64,000 bases of DNA from Bolinopsis microptera (taxonomy: Eukaryota; Ctenophora; Tentaculata; Lobata; Bolinopsidae), in assembly GCF_026151205.1 (NCBI RefSeq), contig NC_087074.1, forward strand, positions 14,283,167 to 14,347,166, given 5' to 3'. Within the stretch, counting starts at the first letter, position 1. Every line of letters starts with the position of its first letter. Made by a program: the position numbers and the translations under genes. Positions 9,390-20,559 of this stretch are shown here, one piece after another. The notes under the pieces are model-generated. The model had not been told where the DNA came from, did not search any database, and saw nothing but the letters and a program-made list of their open reading frames with translations.

Positions 9390-12300
9390 GGATGATCTTT
9401 CCTACTGTAATTGAAACTAGGGAGATGTCAGCCGTCTCACTGCTTGGAGATATCCATCAAGAGATGAAAACAAAGAATTTGTGTCAGACCGGGGTTATCT
9501 GAAGATCTGAGGTGTGGCTTCTTCGTGTCGGTTGAAAAATGAGGATACGACACTAAAATGACGTGGATTGACTAGCTCCGGACACATGTGCTGTGTTCCT
9601 GAGCTGAATTTTTATATCAGTTATGTTTCACTTTGTGTCATTTCTTTTTGCTTTGACAAGATAACTTTAGGACTGAGCGTGTTTAGCGTTTTGGCTTGAC
9701 TAGAAAAATTTTGTTGAGAGTTTGTTTTTGTTTTTATGTAAATATGGGGCAGATGATCATACTAGTACTACAAATACAAAGTTGAAGACAATTTTCGTGT
9801 ATAACGTTTCCAATCTAATTACAGTGCTGGCAAGCACGACCGTTAAAATGTATAATAGTACTTCATACAACATGAACATGTGCACAAAATATGAGAATAT
9901 TTACAAAGAAAGTCTTTCTTTGACTCCTCATTGAACTTTGACTGGGACCCTCGAACTTTCAGAGCCATAAACATCCCTTTCTCATACCTAATTAGGTTTT
10001 TCATCACAATTGATGATTGATTGTACACTAGGTTTCCCAAAAGCAACCCTACGAAATATCGACAGAGTGTAATTGATGTGATAAACTTGACATACGTTGC
10101 ATGCCACTTTTCGCGCGCGAAGCCTGATATTTGGGATACGTAACATGTATCAATGATAAACCTAAACGTTTAACTCGCTACAATTTTCAGGCCGTGAATG
10201 AATGGGAAAACTAAAAGGTAGCGAATGATTTTAGTCTCTGTATCATTTTGTGTTTGGGAACAGTAATCTAAATTCATAAAATTTCTTTTCAATTGAAAGA
10301 AAGAGATACTGGTAGTGGTCACGGTCCGCTTTCTTTTTTGGGCGCGTCGACAAAAAATCACAACTTGATAAATGATAATTAAATTTAAATTAGTAACAGC
10401 ATTGATGGTCAAAGAATATAATATCAGAATGCGCAGTTTATATCTCCACAGAAAGCACACTCCCCAAATTTCACGCATTGCAGAAACTTTTTTCAAACTT
10501 CATAAATCGAGATGAAATACAAAATATTTTGCAATGTATTCAGAATCAATAAATACCATTACCATTATAAAAATAACTTGGAATACTTTTGAAAGAGAAT
10601 GGCAAACTCAAAATGATCGCTACTGTCTTATTTTTTCCGTAAAAAGCACAATAGCGTGAGTAGCGTTTGTCAGGGTGTCTCGAAAGTGATCCCCGGTCAA
10701 TTTTGGTCAGGACAGGTTAACTTATTGCAGAATCAGGCAAGCTATAGAACAACTTCATCCGTATCAAATTGGATGTGCTTTCTGTGGAGATACAATCTCT
10801 TATAGCGGTAAAATATCTCAACAGCCTTGGTCCAGAAGAGCTGTAAGGTCTGGACTCCGGAGTAAAACTGTTAGTGTTGAGGAACTAAGCTAGGTCTGCG
10901 TCAGCTCCCGCCATCATGATAGGGCCCAGCATTCCTGGTGAATTTTTGCCATTATATTTATACATACTTAAACTTTCAAAATGAAAATATTGAACTAGCT
11001 TCTCTTTTCACGACCGTACGAGAAAAACTATAAAAATTGCGAATAAATGATAGAGAAATAAATGTAATGACAGTAGAAAATTTGCACCGTTAATTATATT
11101 TATAAATATACCTTCATCTTCGTTACTCGAGAACACTATCGCTGATTCCTCGTTTACTGCTTTGCTCCACACTAAAAAAGAAATATTGAAGAAATTTCGG
11201 CATTAAATGTTAAAATTCAAAACATGTGGGGCCAGATCAACAGTTAAGTTTAACCTATTTTGTTTTTGTACGACTAAAAATCTTAAATTTACTATACCTG
11301 TGAGAATAAGAATGGCAAAGAACAAAAATCTGACGAATAGGTTGAATCCGGAAATGGTGGACATTATTAACTCGGATTTGTCTCTAGATGTGATCGTGAA
11401 GAAATGTTATTAGAATTGAATGAAAGTTATATTTTTGGTATTTTTATGTTAACAAGCATTAACCTAATCGTTTAAATTTAATCATACTCATAGTATCAGA
11501 AATACGAACGTAAGAGTACGAAGCCAATACTAATACTATTACTAATAGTAATAGCCTTCAGCTTGCAGAAATTGGGCCGTTATTTGTAATTGTACCGACT
11601 GCATTCAGAATCAAAAGATCAATTGAACTTAGCCATTAGTTTAACTTTATATTTAAAAATAGTGCTGCGGTGTAAACGAAAAAGAATTCTGATAGCCAGC
11701 TTGGATATCGTAATAGTAATACCAATAGTAATTACATCTCAATCAGCAATCTGTAGATGTACTGCAATCACTGCACCATTAACTTGGCATTTTGAATATC
11801 CGAATTCCCTGAAATTATCATGAAAATGGGGCAGTCATAAAAAGTTTAAACGAGAAATCTTGTTCTGAAGAACAGCTTGAGATTCTGTATTTGTACTGCA
11901 ATCACCAGAACCAGCCATTTTAAATATTCAAATCCACAGACCTTAAAATCAGTCCAGGTCTCCTGATAATTAATACGCTTAAAATAGTCAAAGGGGTAAA
12001 TTACAACGATGACAATGGCTGCAGCACAATTAGAGGTCAAAAAGTGGCCCTAAATTTTAACGCTTTCAATAATGAATTGCTTCTCTTTCATTTTAGATTT
12101 CTTTATTTGCGTTAAGGGCATTGTGACAAAATTGTGATTACCATTTTTATTCAGACGCCTGCACCGCTGTTCGAGTGCACGAAATCGATTTCAAATTAGG
12201 TAACGCGGCACTTAATGATAATTATCTGTTTTAAATCAAAGCATTGTTTGTTCTGGCAAACAGCATGCACCATGACCATGCAGACTAGCAACCTGAATAC

Positions 12301-13290
12301 AAAATAACCAAGCACAACGAACAATAGCCGATAGGGAATAAATTTGAATAATATTTATCCCTCGTGTGATGCAGTTCACTTAGGCACTGACTGGTGCGAT
12401 TAGTTGACAACAGAGGTATAAACCATAAGAGGACTAAGTTTACAGAAGTTATATGCTGATAGAGCATGACATATGAATATGATCAATCATGCATGAAGTC
12501 TATGACTTTTTATAATTCCTGTGGATCAAAGGCTTGAACGTTAACTCAGGTTATTATTACCCCACGTCGCATGCTCTAAACCGGGTTACCACTACGTCTG
12601 TGTAAAGATTAGCCACAAATTCAGCAGCTCCACCCTAATTGTGGGAGTGAGTGACAAATGAGGAGACACGCTAGCGTCTATTTCTCAATCTAATTCTAAA
12701 TCTTATCGCGAATCTTTGGAAAATCAAGCGTCAAGGGACAAAATTAGGTCAATTGAAGCGGCCCTTCGAATTTAAGCTTCTATGCGTCTGGTTAAGCAAT
12801 GACGACATATTGTAAATGTTGCGAAATAATAATGATATTGAATTCCAATGGCCAGCATGACGAGGATGGTTACAATGTGATGGCTAATACTAAAATAGGA
12901 ACTTAACTGTTAACCATCATAATATTATATCACTATCAAATATTAAGGATTGATTGATTGGGAACTGGGTTTTACTACCCCAGTTAATGTTTACTAAAAT
13001 AGATATTGAACAGCAATTTAATAAGATAAAAATCGTACCAGCGTACTTTAAAATCTGTATGATTCCTGAAATTAAAAGTAGCTATGACCATTAAGAGTTA
13101 AATATATTGTTTATATTCCCCATCATGGACTAGTGGCTCAACAAAACTGCGTCGGAAATTAAAGCTCAGCTAAAGCCTGAAGACTATTCAGTCTTGTTTA
13201 GAAAATAACTACAGCTACCAATATGTCCCTCACAAACATGGTCCAAAACATATCAAAACAGCACACGAAACACACACTCAAAAAAAGTTG
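9390..13290. other. Intergenic; kinase 3' flank, no gene seen
   Basis: The open frames are short, low-complexity and match nothing I recognise. An AATAAA at 10548-10553 is a possible distal polyadenylation signal for the kinase gene. Positions 9821-9844 match 63638-63661 exactly in inverted orientation (24 bp), so a dispersed repeat fragment is present. Confidence 0.6.
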
Positions 13291-14169
13291 TCAACCGTTG
13301 CTCTCATCGGCACAATAAATTTGCCCGTTCTTTATGTAAAACTTTTTGGTCGGTTCTGCAAGTGCCCGCTTCTTCATGTCTTGTACCAGATCTTTCCGGA
13401 GCTTCCTCTGTTCGACAGACCGATCAGGGCTCAAGAAAACTGTCTTAAACTTCTCACTCTGCCGCAGGTTCCTGGCATTCCTCAGAATCTGATCAACGAT
13501 GAGCGAGTTTGAGGTAATAACTTTAACTGGTCGCGTTGAGTCAACCGTTTTCTTTTTTCCTATTCTCTGAGCCTCTACTTTTGGCTTTATGCCAATAGTT
13601 TCCAGAACTTCACTGACTTGAGATTCGAGCTTCTCTTCTTTTTCCTCAGGCAGACCGAAGATAAGAAGGTTCCTGCTGCGGTCCTCCTCTGCAACAATAG
13701 TCTTGACTACAGACGTCAATGCTTCTGGGCTGATTACTGGAGACTGTGCTGGAAAACTTTGAACGATAGAGCTGTAAGATTGGAACTCCGCTTTCACTGA
13801 ATCAGCAACTGAACTTGACACAGTTTTCTTCATCGCTTCAAGTTTCTCAGTCTTGCAAGCTGATAGCTCGGCCTGAACACTGATAACCTGCTCTTGCTTT
13901 TCAATTAACCGACCCTGAAGTCTGGTCAACACATTCTTATACGCTTCAACGGTCTCCATAAGATAGTTCGTATACTCAAAAGATCGACCACACACATCGA
14001 CAATCTCCGGCTTATTCAGTCTGTTGAAGTTCTTAGCGTCCGCAATGTCCTTTAACTTTCCGTACGGCTTGCCAAATTTCTTCAGAGTCTCTTTGCTCCA
14101 GGTGAACATCTCATTCCACATGTAATTGATACTTTCCAAGTCCAAATCTGCCATCGTAAAGATCAGCAC
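13291..14169 (-). CDS. Non-LTR retrotransposon ORF1-like protein
   Basis: An uninterrupted 292-codon frame. The middle (about residues 95-150) is predicted to be helical/coiled-coil. It is followed by an RRM-like segment (RSRNLLIFGLPEE, then RIGKK and RPVKVI, then FKTVFLSPDRS) that I recognise as the nucleic-acid-binding ORF1 protein of animal LINE-type retrotransposons. No endonuclease/reverse transcriptase ORF2 follows on the minus strand below 13290, so this is an ORF1-only or 3'-deleted copy. The intact frame suggests a fairly recent insertion. ATG at 14169 is the first start, but a second in-frame Met five codons on (MADLDL) is an equally good choice. No 3' tail or target duplication was identified. 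Confidence 0.75.
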   Translation of the reverse strand: MLIFTMADLDLESINYMWNEMFTWSKETLKKFGKPYGKLKDIADAKNFNRLNKPEIVDVCGRSFEYTNYLMETVEAYKNVLTRLQGRLIEKQEQVISVQAELSACKTEKLEAMKKTVSSSVADSVKAEFQSYSSIVQSFPAQSPVISPEALTSVVKTIVAEEDRSRNLLIFGLPEEKEEKLESQVSEVLETIGIKPKVEAQRIGKKKTVDSTRPVKVITSNSLIVDQILRNARNLRQSEKFKTVFLSPDRSVEQRKLRKDLVQDMKKRALAEPTKKFYIKNGQIYCADESNG

Positions 14170-14244
14170 AACAAGCTAGCAGCGCAGTAGCGGTGCAATT
14201 ATCAAGAGATAAGCAGTGCGATAACGAGAGCTAACAAATTTAAA

Positions 14245-14375
14245 ACGGCAGTGAGAGTGTATTATCAAATAATGACAGTGAGAGTGTATTATCAAATAAT
14301 GACAGTGAGAGTGTATTATCAAATAATGGGTGAGAGTGTATTATCAAATAATGAGTGAGAGTGTATTATTTAAGT
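14245..14375. repeat. 27-bp tandem repeat upstream of the LINE ORF1
   Basis: About five copies of CAGTGAGAGTGTATTATCAA(ATAATGA), the last ones slightly shortened. They lie on the 5' side of the minus-strand ORF1 and could be 5' UTR repeats of the retrotransposon or an independent expansion. Confidence 0.8.
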
Positions 14376-14570
14376 GTATTCCTAGCGGAAAATTGTCGGG
14401 CAACCTGGTAATATTAAAACTAAAAGTAATAACAGTGAAGGTTGTCACGTTTAAGAACCGTTAAAATTGCAGTAACTCTACTTGAGTACTTGAATGGCGT
14501 GCAGTAATTGGATTCAAGCTACAAGTACAATCAGTTCAGCGAATAGAATGATTTTTGACAGTAGATTTCC

Positions 14571-15475
14571 TGGTATTCCTTGGTATTCCTTGGTATTACT
14601 TGGTATTCCTTGGTATTCCTTGGTATTCCTTGGTATTCCTTGGTATTCCTTGGTATTCCTTGGTATTCCTTGGTATTCCTTGGTATTCCTTGGTATTCCT
14701 TGGTATTCCTTGGTATTCCTTGGTATTCCTTGGTATTCCTTGGTATTCCTTGGTATTCCTTGGTATTCCTTGGTATTCCTTGGTATTCCTTGGTATTCCT
14801 TGGTATTCCTTGGTATTCCTTGGTATTCCTTGGTATTCCTTGGTATTCCTTGGTATTCCTTGGTATTCCTTGGTATTCCTTGGTATTCCTTGGTATTCCT
14901 TGGTATTCCTTGGTATTCCTTGGTATTCCTTGGTATTCCTTGGTATTCCTTGGTATTCCTTGGTATTCCTTGGTATTCCTTGGTATTCCTTGGTATTCCT
15001 TGGTATTCCTTGGTATTCCTTGGTATTCCTTGGTATTCCTTGGTATTCCTTGGTATTCCTTGGTATTCCTTGGTATTCCTTGGTATTCCTTGGTATTCCT
15101 TGGTATTCCTTGGTATTCCTTGGTATTCCTTGGTATTCCTTGGTATTCCTTGGTATTCCTTGGTATTCCTTGGTATTCCTTGGTATTCCTTGGTATTCCT
15201 TGGTATTCCTTGGTATTCCTTGGTATTCCTTGGTATTCCTTGGTATTCCTTGGTATTCCTTGGTATTCCTTGGTATTCCTTGGTATTCCTTGGTATTCCT
15301 TGGTATTCCTTGGTATTCCTTGGTATTCCTTGGTATTCCTTGGTATTCCTTGGTATTCCTTGGTATTCCTTGGTATTCCTTGGTATTCCTTGGTATTCCT
15401 TGGTATTCCTTGGTATTCCTTGGTATTCCTTGGTATTCCTTGGTATTCCTTGGTATTCTTTGGTATTCCTTGGTA
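14571..15475. repeat. 10-bp satellite (TGGTATTCCT), about 90 units
   Basis: Ninety contiguous 10-bp units with only two variants seen (at 14591 and 15451). Because the array lacks stops, long frames are open on both strands (for example LVFLGIPWYS repeats); these are artefacts of the repeat, not genes. The near-perfect homogeneity implies recent expansion or efficient homogenisation. Confidence 0.98.
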
Positions 15476-15734
15476 TAACCCGCGATAAAATTCATAATCA
15501 GATTGAGAAATAGACGTAAAGTTAAACGTGTTTCCTCATTTTTCACTCACTCCCAAATTAAGTGACAAATGCTCCAGTCGTGATTAATCCAGGGTAACGT
15601 CAACGATACACTGCAACAACGTAACGGTGGTGGACCTCTTGATGTCATCATCTTCTTGAGATAAGAATGATTGGAGCTCGAGCTACAATGAAGAAATGGC
15701 AAAGTTCAGATTCTGTACCTGCGACACCGCCTCT

Positions 15735-16850
15735 CACTGAGCGGCGCTTAGCCTGTCATTCCGCCGAATCTCTATTCCGCATATATGTTTATGAACATAA
15801 TAGCCTTGGGTCCCCAGGTAACACAGCCTCTCACTCCTACTACTATGCTAATTTACGAACTGATGGTGGAAAGTGGCTGGAGTGATTTTGAAGACTGATC
15901 AACAGACTGCTGTCTGCCCTAAGCCTAAGCCCGACTGCTGGGAAATATGATCCGGATAAGGTTTAGAAATTGCACCGATCCAGCACCCCGAAGCTATCCA
16001 TAACCCTAACCACAACCTTAACCTTAACCGGAATCAGAGCCGGAATTTTATAACCCTACGTCCAAAAATACACCGAATTAAATCATAAATTACTTTTATA
16101 CCCTCAGGGCCTTTTGACAAGAATTTTCTTAAAATTTGGGGGAGCGATTTAGTGGGAACTGGGAGTGGCTTATGGTGGAGCTGAATGCCACGGAGAAAGC
16201 TCAAAAACTCAAAATTGCAGCAATTGCTCCTGCCCAGGAAAATTCACGCAAAAGATAATAAGCTAATCTACTAAAATTAAAGTAAAATTAGCAATATTGA
16301 GAACCATTTAAACGTAAATCTAGCTTTAGTAGTATGTCTCTGTTATACTTATTATATACTTATTTATATTATATAGTTAAAGTATAAGTATAACAGAGAA
16401 ATTGGAAATACTAATATTAGATTTACGTTTAAACGGTCCTCATTAATGCTTTTACTTTAATTTTATGAAAGGCGAATTGTCCCAAATTTGAGTAACAGGC
16501 AACAGTTGGCCATTTAATCGTTTTAACGGGTGATCATACTCGTAAAACATTTGTTCCAAATATTAATATTCATGTCGCGCGCGACAGCAGCAGTTAGCAG
16601 CAGTAAGCAGCGGTCAGCAGCAGTCAGCAGCAGTTAGCAGCAGTCAGCAGCAGTTAGCAGCAGTCAGCAGCAGTTAACAGCAGTCAGCAGCAGTTAGCAG
16701 CAGTCAGCAGCAGTTAGCAGCAGTTAGCAGCAGTCAGCAGCAGTTAGCAGCAGTTTCTTTGCACTTTAGTCTCCTTACCTGGGGACCCCAGGCTATTATG
16801 TTCATAAACATAAAGATTCGGCGGAATGACAGGCTGAGCGCCGCCCAGTA
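15735..16850. mobile_element. Inverted-repeat (MITE-like) element with long terminal inverted repeats
   Basis: Terminal inverted repeats of about 75-80 bp start near CACTGAGCGGCGC (left) and include GCCTGTCATTCCGCCGAATC and GTTTATGAACATAATAGCC; the right copy spans about 16775-16850. No coding capacity. The interior has an internal inverted repeat (about 16290-16440, containing AACGTAAATCTAG / CTAATATTAGATTTACGTT) and a CAG-rich 15-bp repeat (16585-16755). The exact ends and target duplication could not be fixed. Confidence 0.75.
16585..16755. repeat. 15-bp CAGCAGTTAGCAGCAGTCAG-type minisatellite
   Basis: Alternating CAGCAGTTAG and CAGCAGTCAG blocks run for about 170 bp inside the inverted-repeat element and are therefore carried by it. 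Confidence 0.85.
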
Positions 16851-17004
16851 ATAGTCTCCCTGTGCATGTCATGTGTCAAGGGCAACAAAATAGTTATACT
16901 TGGTTGTGACATTCCATAGTCTGCTCAGCACGATCCAAAAAAACTGTTTCAGTCACGTGATAAACGTAAATTCCACTGTTCGGGTTCTAGGGTTAACTTT
17001 AAGG

Positions 17005-17498
17005 GTTACAGTAACAGTTACAGTAACCCCAATACAATCAGGATTGTATTGGGGTTACTGTTACTGTTACTGTTACTGTTACTGTTACTGTTACTGTTAC
17101 TGTTACTGTTACTGTTACTGTTACTGTTACTGTTACTGTTACTGTTACTGTTACTGTTACTGTTACTGTTACTGTTACTGTTACTGTTACTGTTACTGTT
17201 ACTGTTACTGTTACTGTTACTGTTACTGTTACTGTTACTGTTACTGTTACTGTTACTGTTACTGTTACTGTTACTGTTACTGTTACTGTTACTGTTACTG
17301 TTACTGTTACTGTTACTGTTACTGTTACTGTTACTGTTACTGTTACTGTTACTGTTACTGTTACTGTTACTGTTACTGTTACTGTTACTGTTACTGTTAC
17401 TGTTACTGTTACTGTTACTGTTACTGTTACTGTTACTGTTACTGTTACTGTTACTGTTACTGTTACTGTTACTGTTACTGTAACTGTTACTGTTACTG
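17005..17498. repeat. TTACTG hexamer array with a hairpin cap
   Basis: About 74 TTACTG units (17055-17498, one TAACTG variant) are preceded by a near-perfect palindrome centred on 17040-17041: CCCAATACAATC, AG, GATTGTATTGGG. The left palindrome arm holds only a few inverted units (CAGTAA), so the array folds back on itself at one end. Long frames through it (Tyr-Cys, Leu or Ser-Asn repeats) are artefacts. Confidence 0.95.
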
Positions 17499-18340
17499 TT
17501 AAATACCGAAATCAACGTGTATGAACCTACACAAAGTGGTCCGATTTTAATCGCCAGCGGCATAATTGACTAATGAAATGATCTTGGAAGCTTGAAGTTG
17601 AAATATAACCATCATACGAACAAAATGATCGAGATAGCAGTTATGGCAAGAGGTGATTTCGTTCCAACTGATAAGGATACAAAATGTTCATTCCAAATAA
17701 AATATTAAAAACGGGATTGGGGATGAACAACTTTGCTCAAAAAACCAGAAAACCGCGTTATGTGAACACATTTGGACCAGCCGATAACGCGTTAGAAATA
17801 TTGGTTTAAATTAAAGGATTGGATCAGTGCGTGGTGCAAAATTAAAAGTTACCCACGTGTTGACTCAGTTGTCCAACAGTTCAACTATAGTCCAACTGCT
17901 AATGAACTATCGGTTCGATGAGATTGTCATTGCATTACTATTTTTTATAATAGTTTAGAGATTAGAGATTCGATGCTTTTAATTCTCAAAGACAGCTGAT
18001 GTGGCCGAGCTATGCAAAGAACGACGGGTACAAATTTCAATCAGCTTGCGCTTTGTGGTCAATGTTATATTCTTTTAGATTTTAGTTAAAAAGAGGTGGC
18101 AACTGCAAAGAAACTGTATTTTTATTACTATTACTATTAGCAACAGTGTTCAAGCCTCCGGCCCGTGATCAAGTCTCCTGAAAGAAAATTCAGAAAATAT
18201 TATCAGACGCTGCCCCGGGCCGGTTGAAGGGGTGCATGCGAAGCCGTACAAAGAAAATATATCTATAAATGTCTGTTACACTTACACAAATGCAGAGGCT
18301 ATTTTGTGGTTAATACTTGTATATGTATATATATATATTT

Positions 18341-18796
18341 ATATTTCATGGCCCTTCAGCTTTAAATGGTATATATACAGGGTGGGCCAAAAGTCAGTAC
18401 CCATACGTTGGACTTTATAGCTCAGTCACTGAGGTCTGAGTGCCCAATTTAAATACTTCCTTCTGGTATGACTTAGTACCACCACTGGTTCGAGGAATTT
18501 GTCAACTCGAAAAATATTCGCGTTCATTTTTTCTAATAGAAGTTCATTTCAAATTTATTTGATAGTTTGGATAGTCGGATCAAGCTAAATGTTATTGAAT
18601 TGTGTGTTGGCCATTCGAATTACGTTTGTCCTGAAAGAATTAGAACTGTAGCTTCTCAGATGACCGAGATATGAAGCATAATGAGTTTATTCATTACGTG
18701 TGATCAGGTGATTGGTTTACCTAATCACGTGATAAGGTGACCCCGTTAACTACCCCGTTAAACATTATGGGAAAAAGCTGAAGGGCCATGAAATAT
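18341..18796. mobile_element. Small inverted-repeat element (456 bp)
   Basis: Perfect 23-bp terminal inverted repeats (ATATTTCATGGCCCTTCAGC..., 18341-18363 and 18774-18796). No coding content. Inside the left end, CAGGGTGGGCCAAAAGTCAG (18379-18398) resembles a Tc1/mariner-type terminus, perhaps a nested remnant. The superfamily is not determined. Confidence 0.75.
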
Positions 18797-19099
18797 CATC
18801 ACCAAAATTAAAAGTTAATAATATGTTGCTAAAAGTAAACCGATAGGATTAATTTGCTGCACGGCCAATTAAACAGTAACTAAAACAAAGCAATTCAAAA
18901 CCAAAACCATATTTAGCAACAGCGTTGTTAAAGAATTATCAAATTTTTTCCACGAAAGGATCAACGAAACAAACCTGTAAATGTCCTCCAGCTTTTATAG
19001 AAAAAGGTGCGGTTGTTTTATAATCAATCAATTTTATAAACAATACATAATTGATAGCAATAATATATATACTTAATTATTCGATCTGATGACTGGACC

Positions 19100-19348
19100 T
19101 TGGAAGGAAACTATATGGTAAATCTCCTTAAACCCTGCTTTAGCGTAATTTCAATTACCCTTTTATCTATGGTATTCGTGTGTGTGCCAGACTCTGGTTT
19201 CTCAAAGTTCCTAATTCTTGAGGAGGCAAAGCTGAAAGTGCAAGAGTCCAATACCCGGACGTTTTTTCATAAAGCCACCTCAACGTCCGAAAAGCTTGGT
19301 CTTATACAAGTTACAAGCGAATCAATTCATGATGAAGATTATTGTTAA
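19100..19348 (+). CDS. Possible small secreted protein (82 codons)
   Basis: A single-exon frame whose internal Met (residue 6, MVNLLKP) begins a signal-peptide-like segment (hydrophobic SVISITLLSMVFVCV followed by PDSG). The remainder is polar and ends with a single Cys. A TATATATA stretch lies about 35 bp upstream and an AATAAA at 19479-19484 downstream. I recognise no family. A frame of this length can arise by chance in a window this size, so treat it as a candidate only. Confidence 0.25.
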   Translation: MEGNYMVNLLKPCFSVISITLLSMVFVCVPDSGFSKFLILEEAKLKVQESNTRTFFHKATSTSEKLGLIQVTSESIHDEDYC

Positions 19349-20394
19349 TATAACAGCTAATACAAACTACAAATATTAGAGAAGTAATTCGATTACAGAT
19401 CGAAAACAAAATCAATCCAGTTTTCAAGTCTCAACCAGGTCTTCGAGTAGTTGTTTATTACCGTTGTTACTGTTAGTAATAAATCATGAATAGTATAGTA
19501 ATTATAGTAATTATACTTAGTAATTGTGGGTTGAAAGATTGCTAATGTTTACACAGTACACACTCTCGAGCTGAACCCTATAACTTCTGGAAAACGATAA
19601 ATTTGGAAGCGCGAGCGTATCTGCATACAGGACCACCATCAATGCAGACGTTCATGTCTAGCCTCCCACACAGTTAAACTTATGACTTATGAAATTATAG
19701 ACTTTAGTTTGTGGCTGTTGAACTTTACAAACGACATGGTTGATGCTGCGGTTCTTAAATTCAGTATACCATTGAACCCGGCTGACAATTGCCATTGGAA
19801 AGTTACAACACCTGGCCTCGCACTCATGACTCATGAGTCTGAGAGAAATCACCACATACCCAAGATTACCAGCAGGATATTTATTTTTATTGAATTTTGA
19901 GTTTCTTATTCGTACTCAAGGGCGTCAACAGTCAAGGTCAGTTGATCGCACTTTGACTTATTAAATTAAACTTAAAATCAATCAATAATAATAATAATAA
20001 TTACACCGGATGTCTCGTGCCAGTTTTCCCATAGCAGGGAGGAAATTTGTCAGCGCTGTCTCTATGCCGAGGCGGATGCGGTGTTCTGTGATTGTAGCAA
20101 TGACTGTTATCAAAATGACAAATTAATCAAGAGAGAAGCAATAAAAATAATCACAAAATATAATTATATCATTCACCTTTGATTATCATATTTATCGCTA
20201 ATGGTCTCATAATTCAATTTAAACCTAAGATTTAAGAAGCGATCAACACGATCACAAAGTAACCTGTCCACCCCATCATTCCGTCATCAATTATACGTTC
20301 CCAATCCTATTTTAAAACACGCGTATCTGACTGTGAGATTGCCGCGAGTGTGTATTTTCGTATAGCCCGCCGAGTCACGTTGCGCGCACTCTAT

Positions 20395-20433
20395 CACGTG
20401 ACCATGGTGTCAGCTGTGACGTCACGTATATAA
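20395..20433 (+). promoter_or_regulatory. Semaphorin promoter: E-box, CRE and TATA box
   Basis: CACGTG at 20395-20400, the full palindromic CRE TGACGTCA at 20417-20424, and TATATAA at 20427-20433, about 130 bp upstream of the semaphorin ATG. The CRE almost abuts the TATA box, an arrangement known from cAMP/CREB-responsive promoters. The predicted transcription start is near 20457. Confidence 0.7.
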
Positions 20434-20559
20434 CGCGACGCGCACTCCTCCTTCAAACACACTATATCTGTAACCAACCTTCTCACGTTTCGGCTCATGA
20501 TGCGCTAGTTCAGTACCGCTATTTGCTAAAACTTTTATTTTAACCAGACGATTTCTATT

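Noticed and set aside
14494-15546. Long open frames on both strands (over 300 codons) across the 10-bp array
   Set aside because: They arise because the repeat lacks stop codons in those frames; the same unit is read in every register and no unique protein sequence is present.
16900-17563. Tyr-Cys, poly-Leu and Ser-Asn frames across the hexamer array
   Set aside because: Pure products of a TTACTG microsatellite read in different frames.
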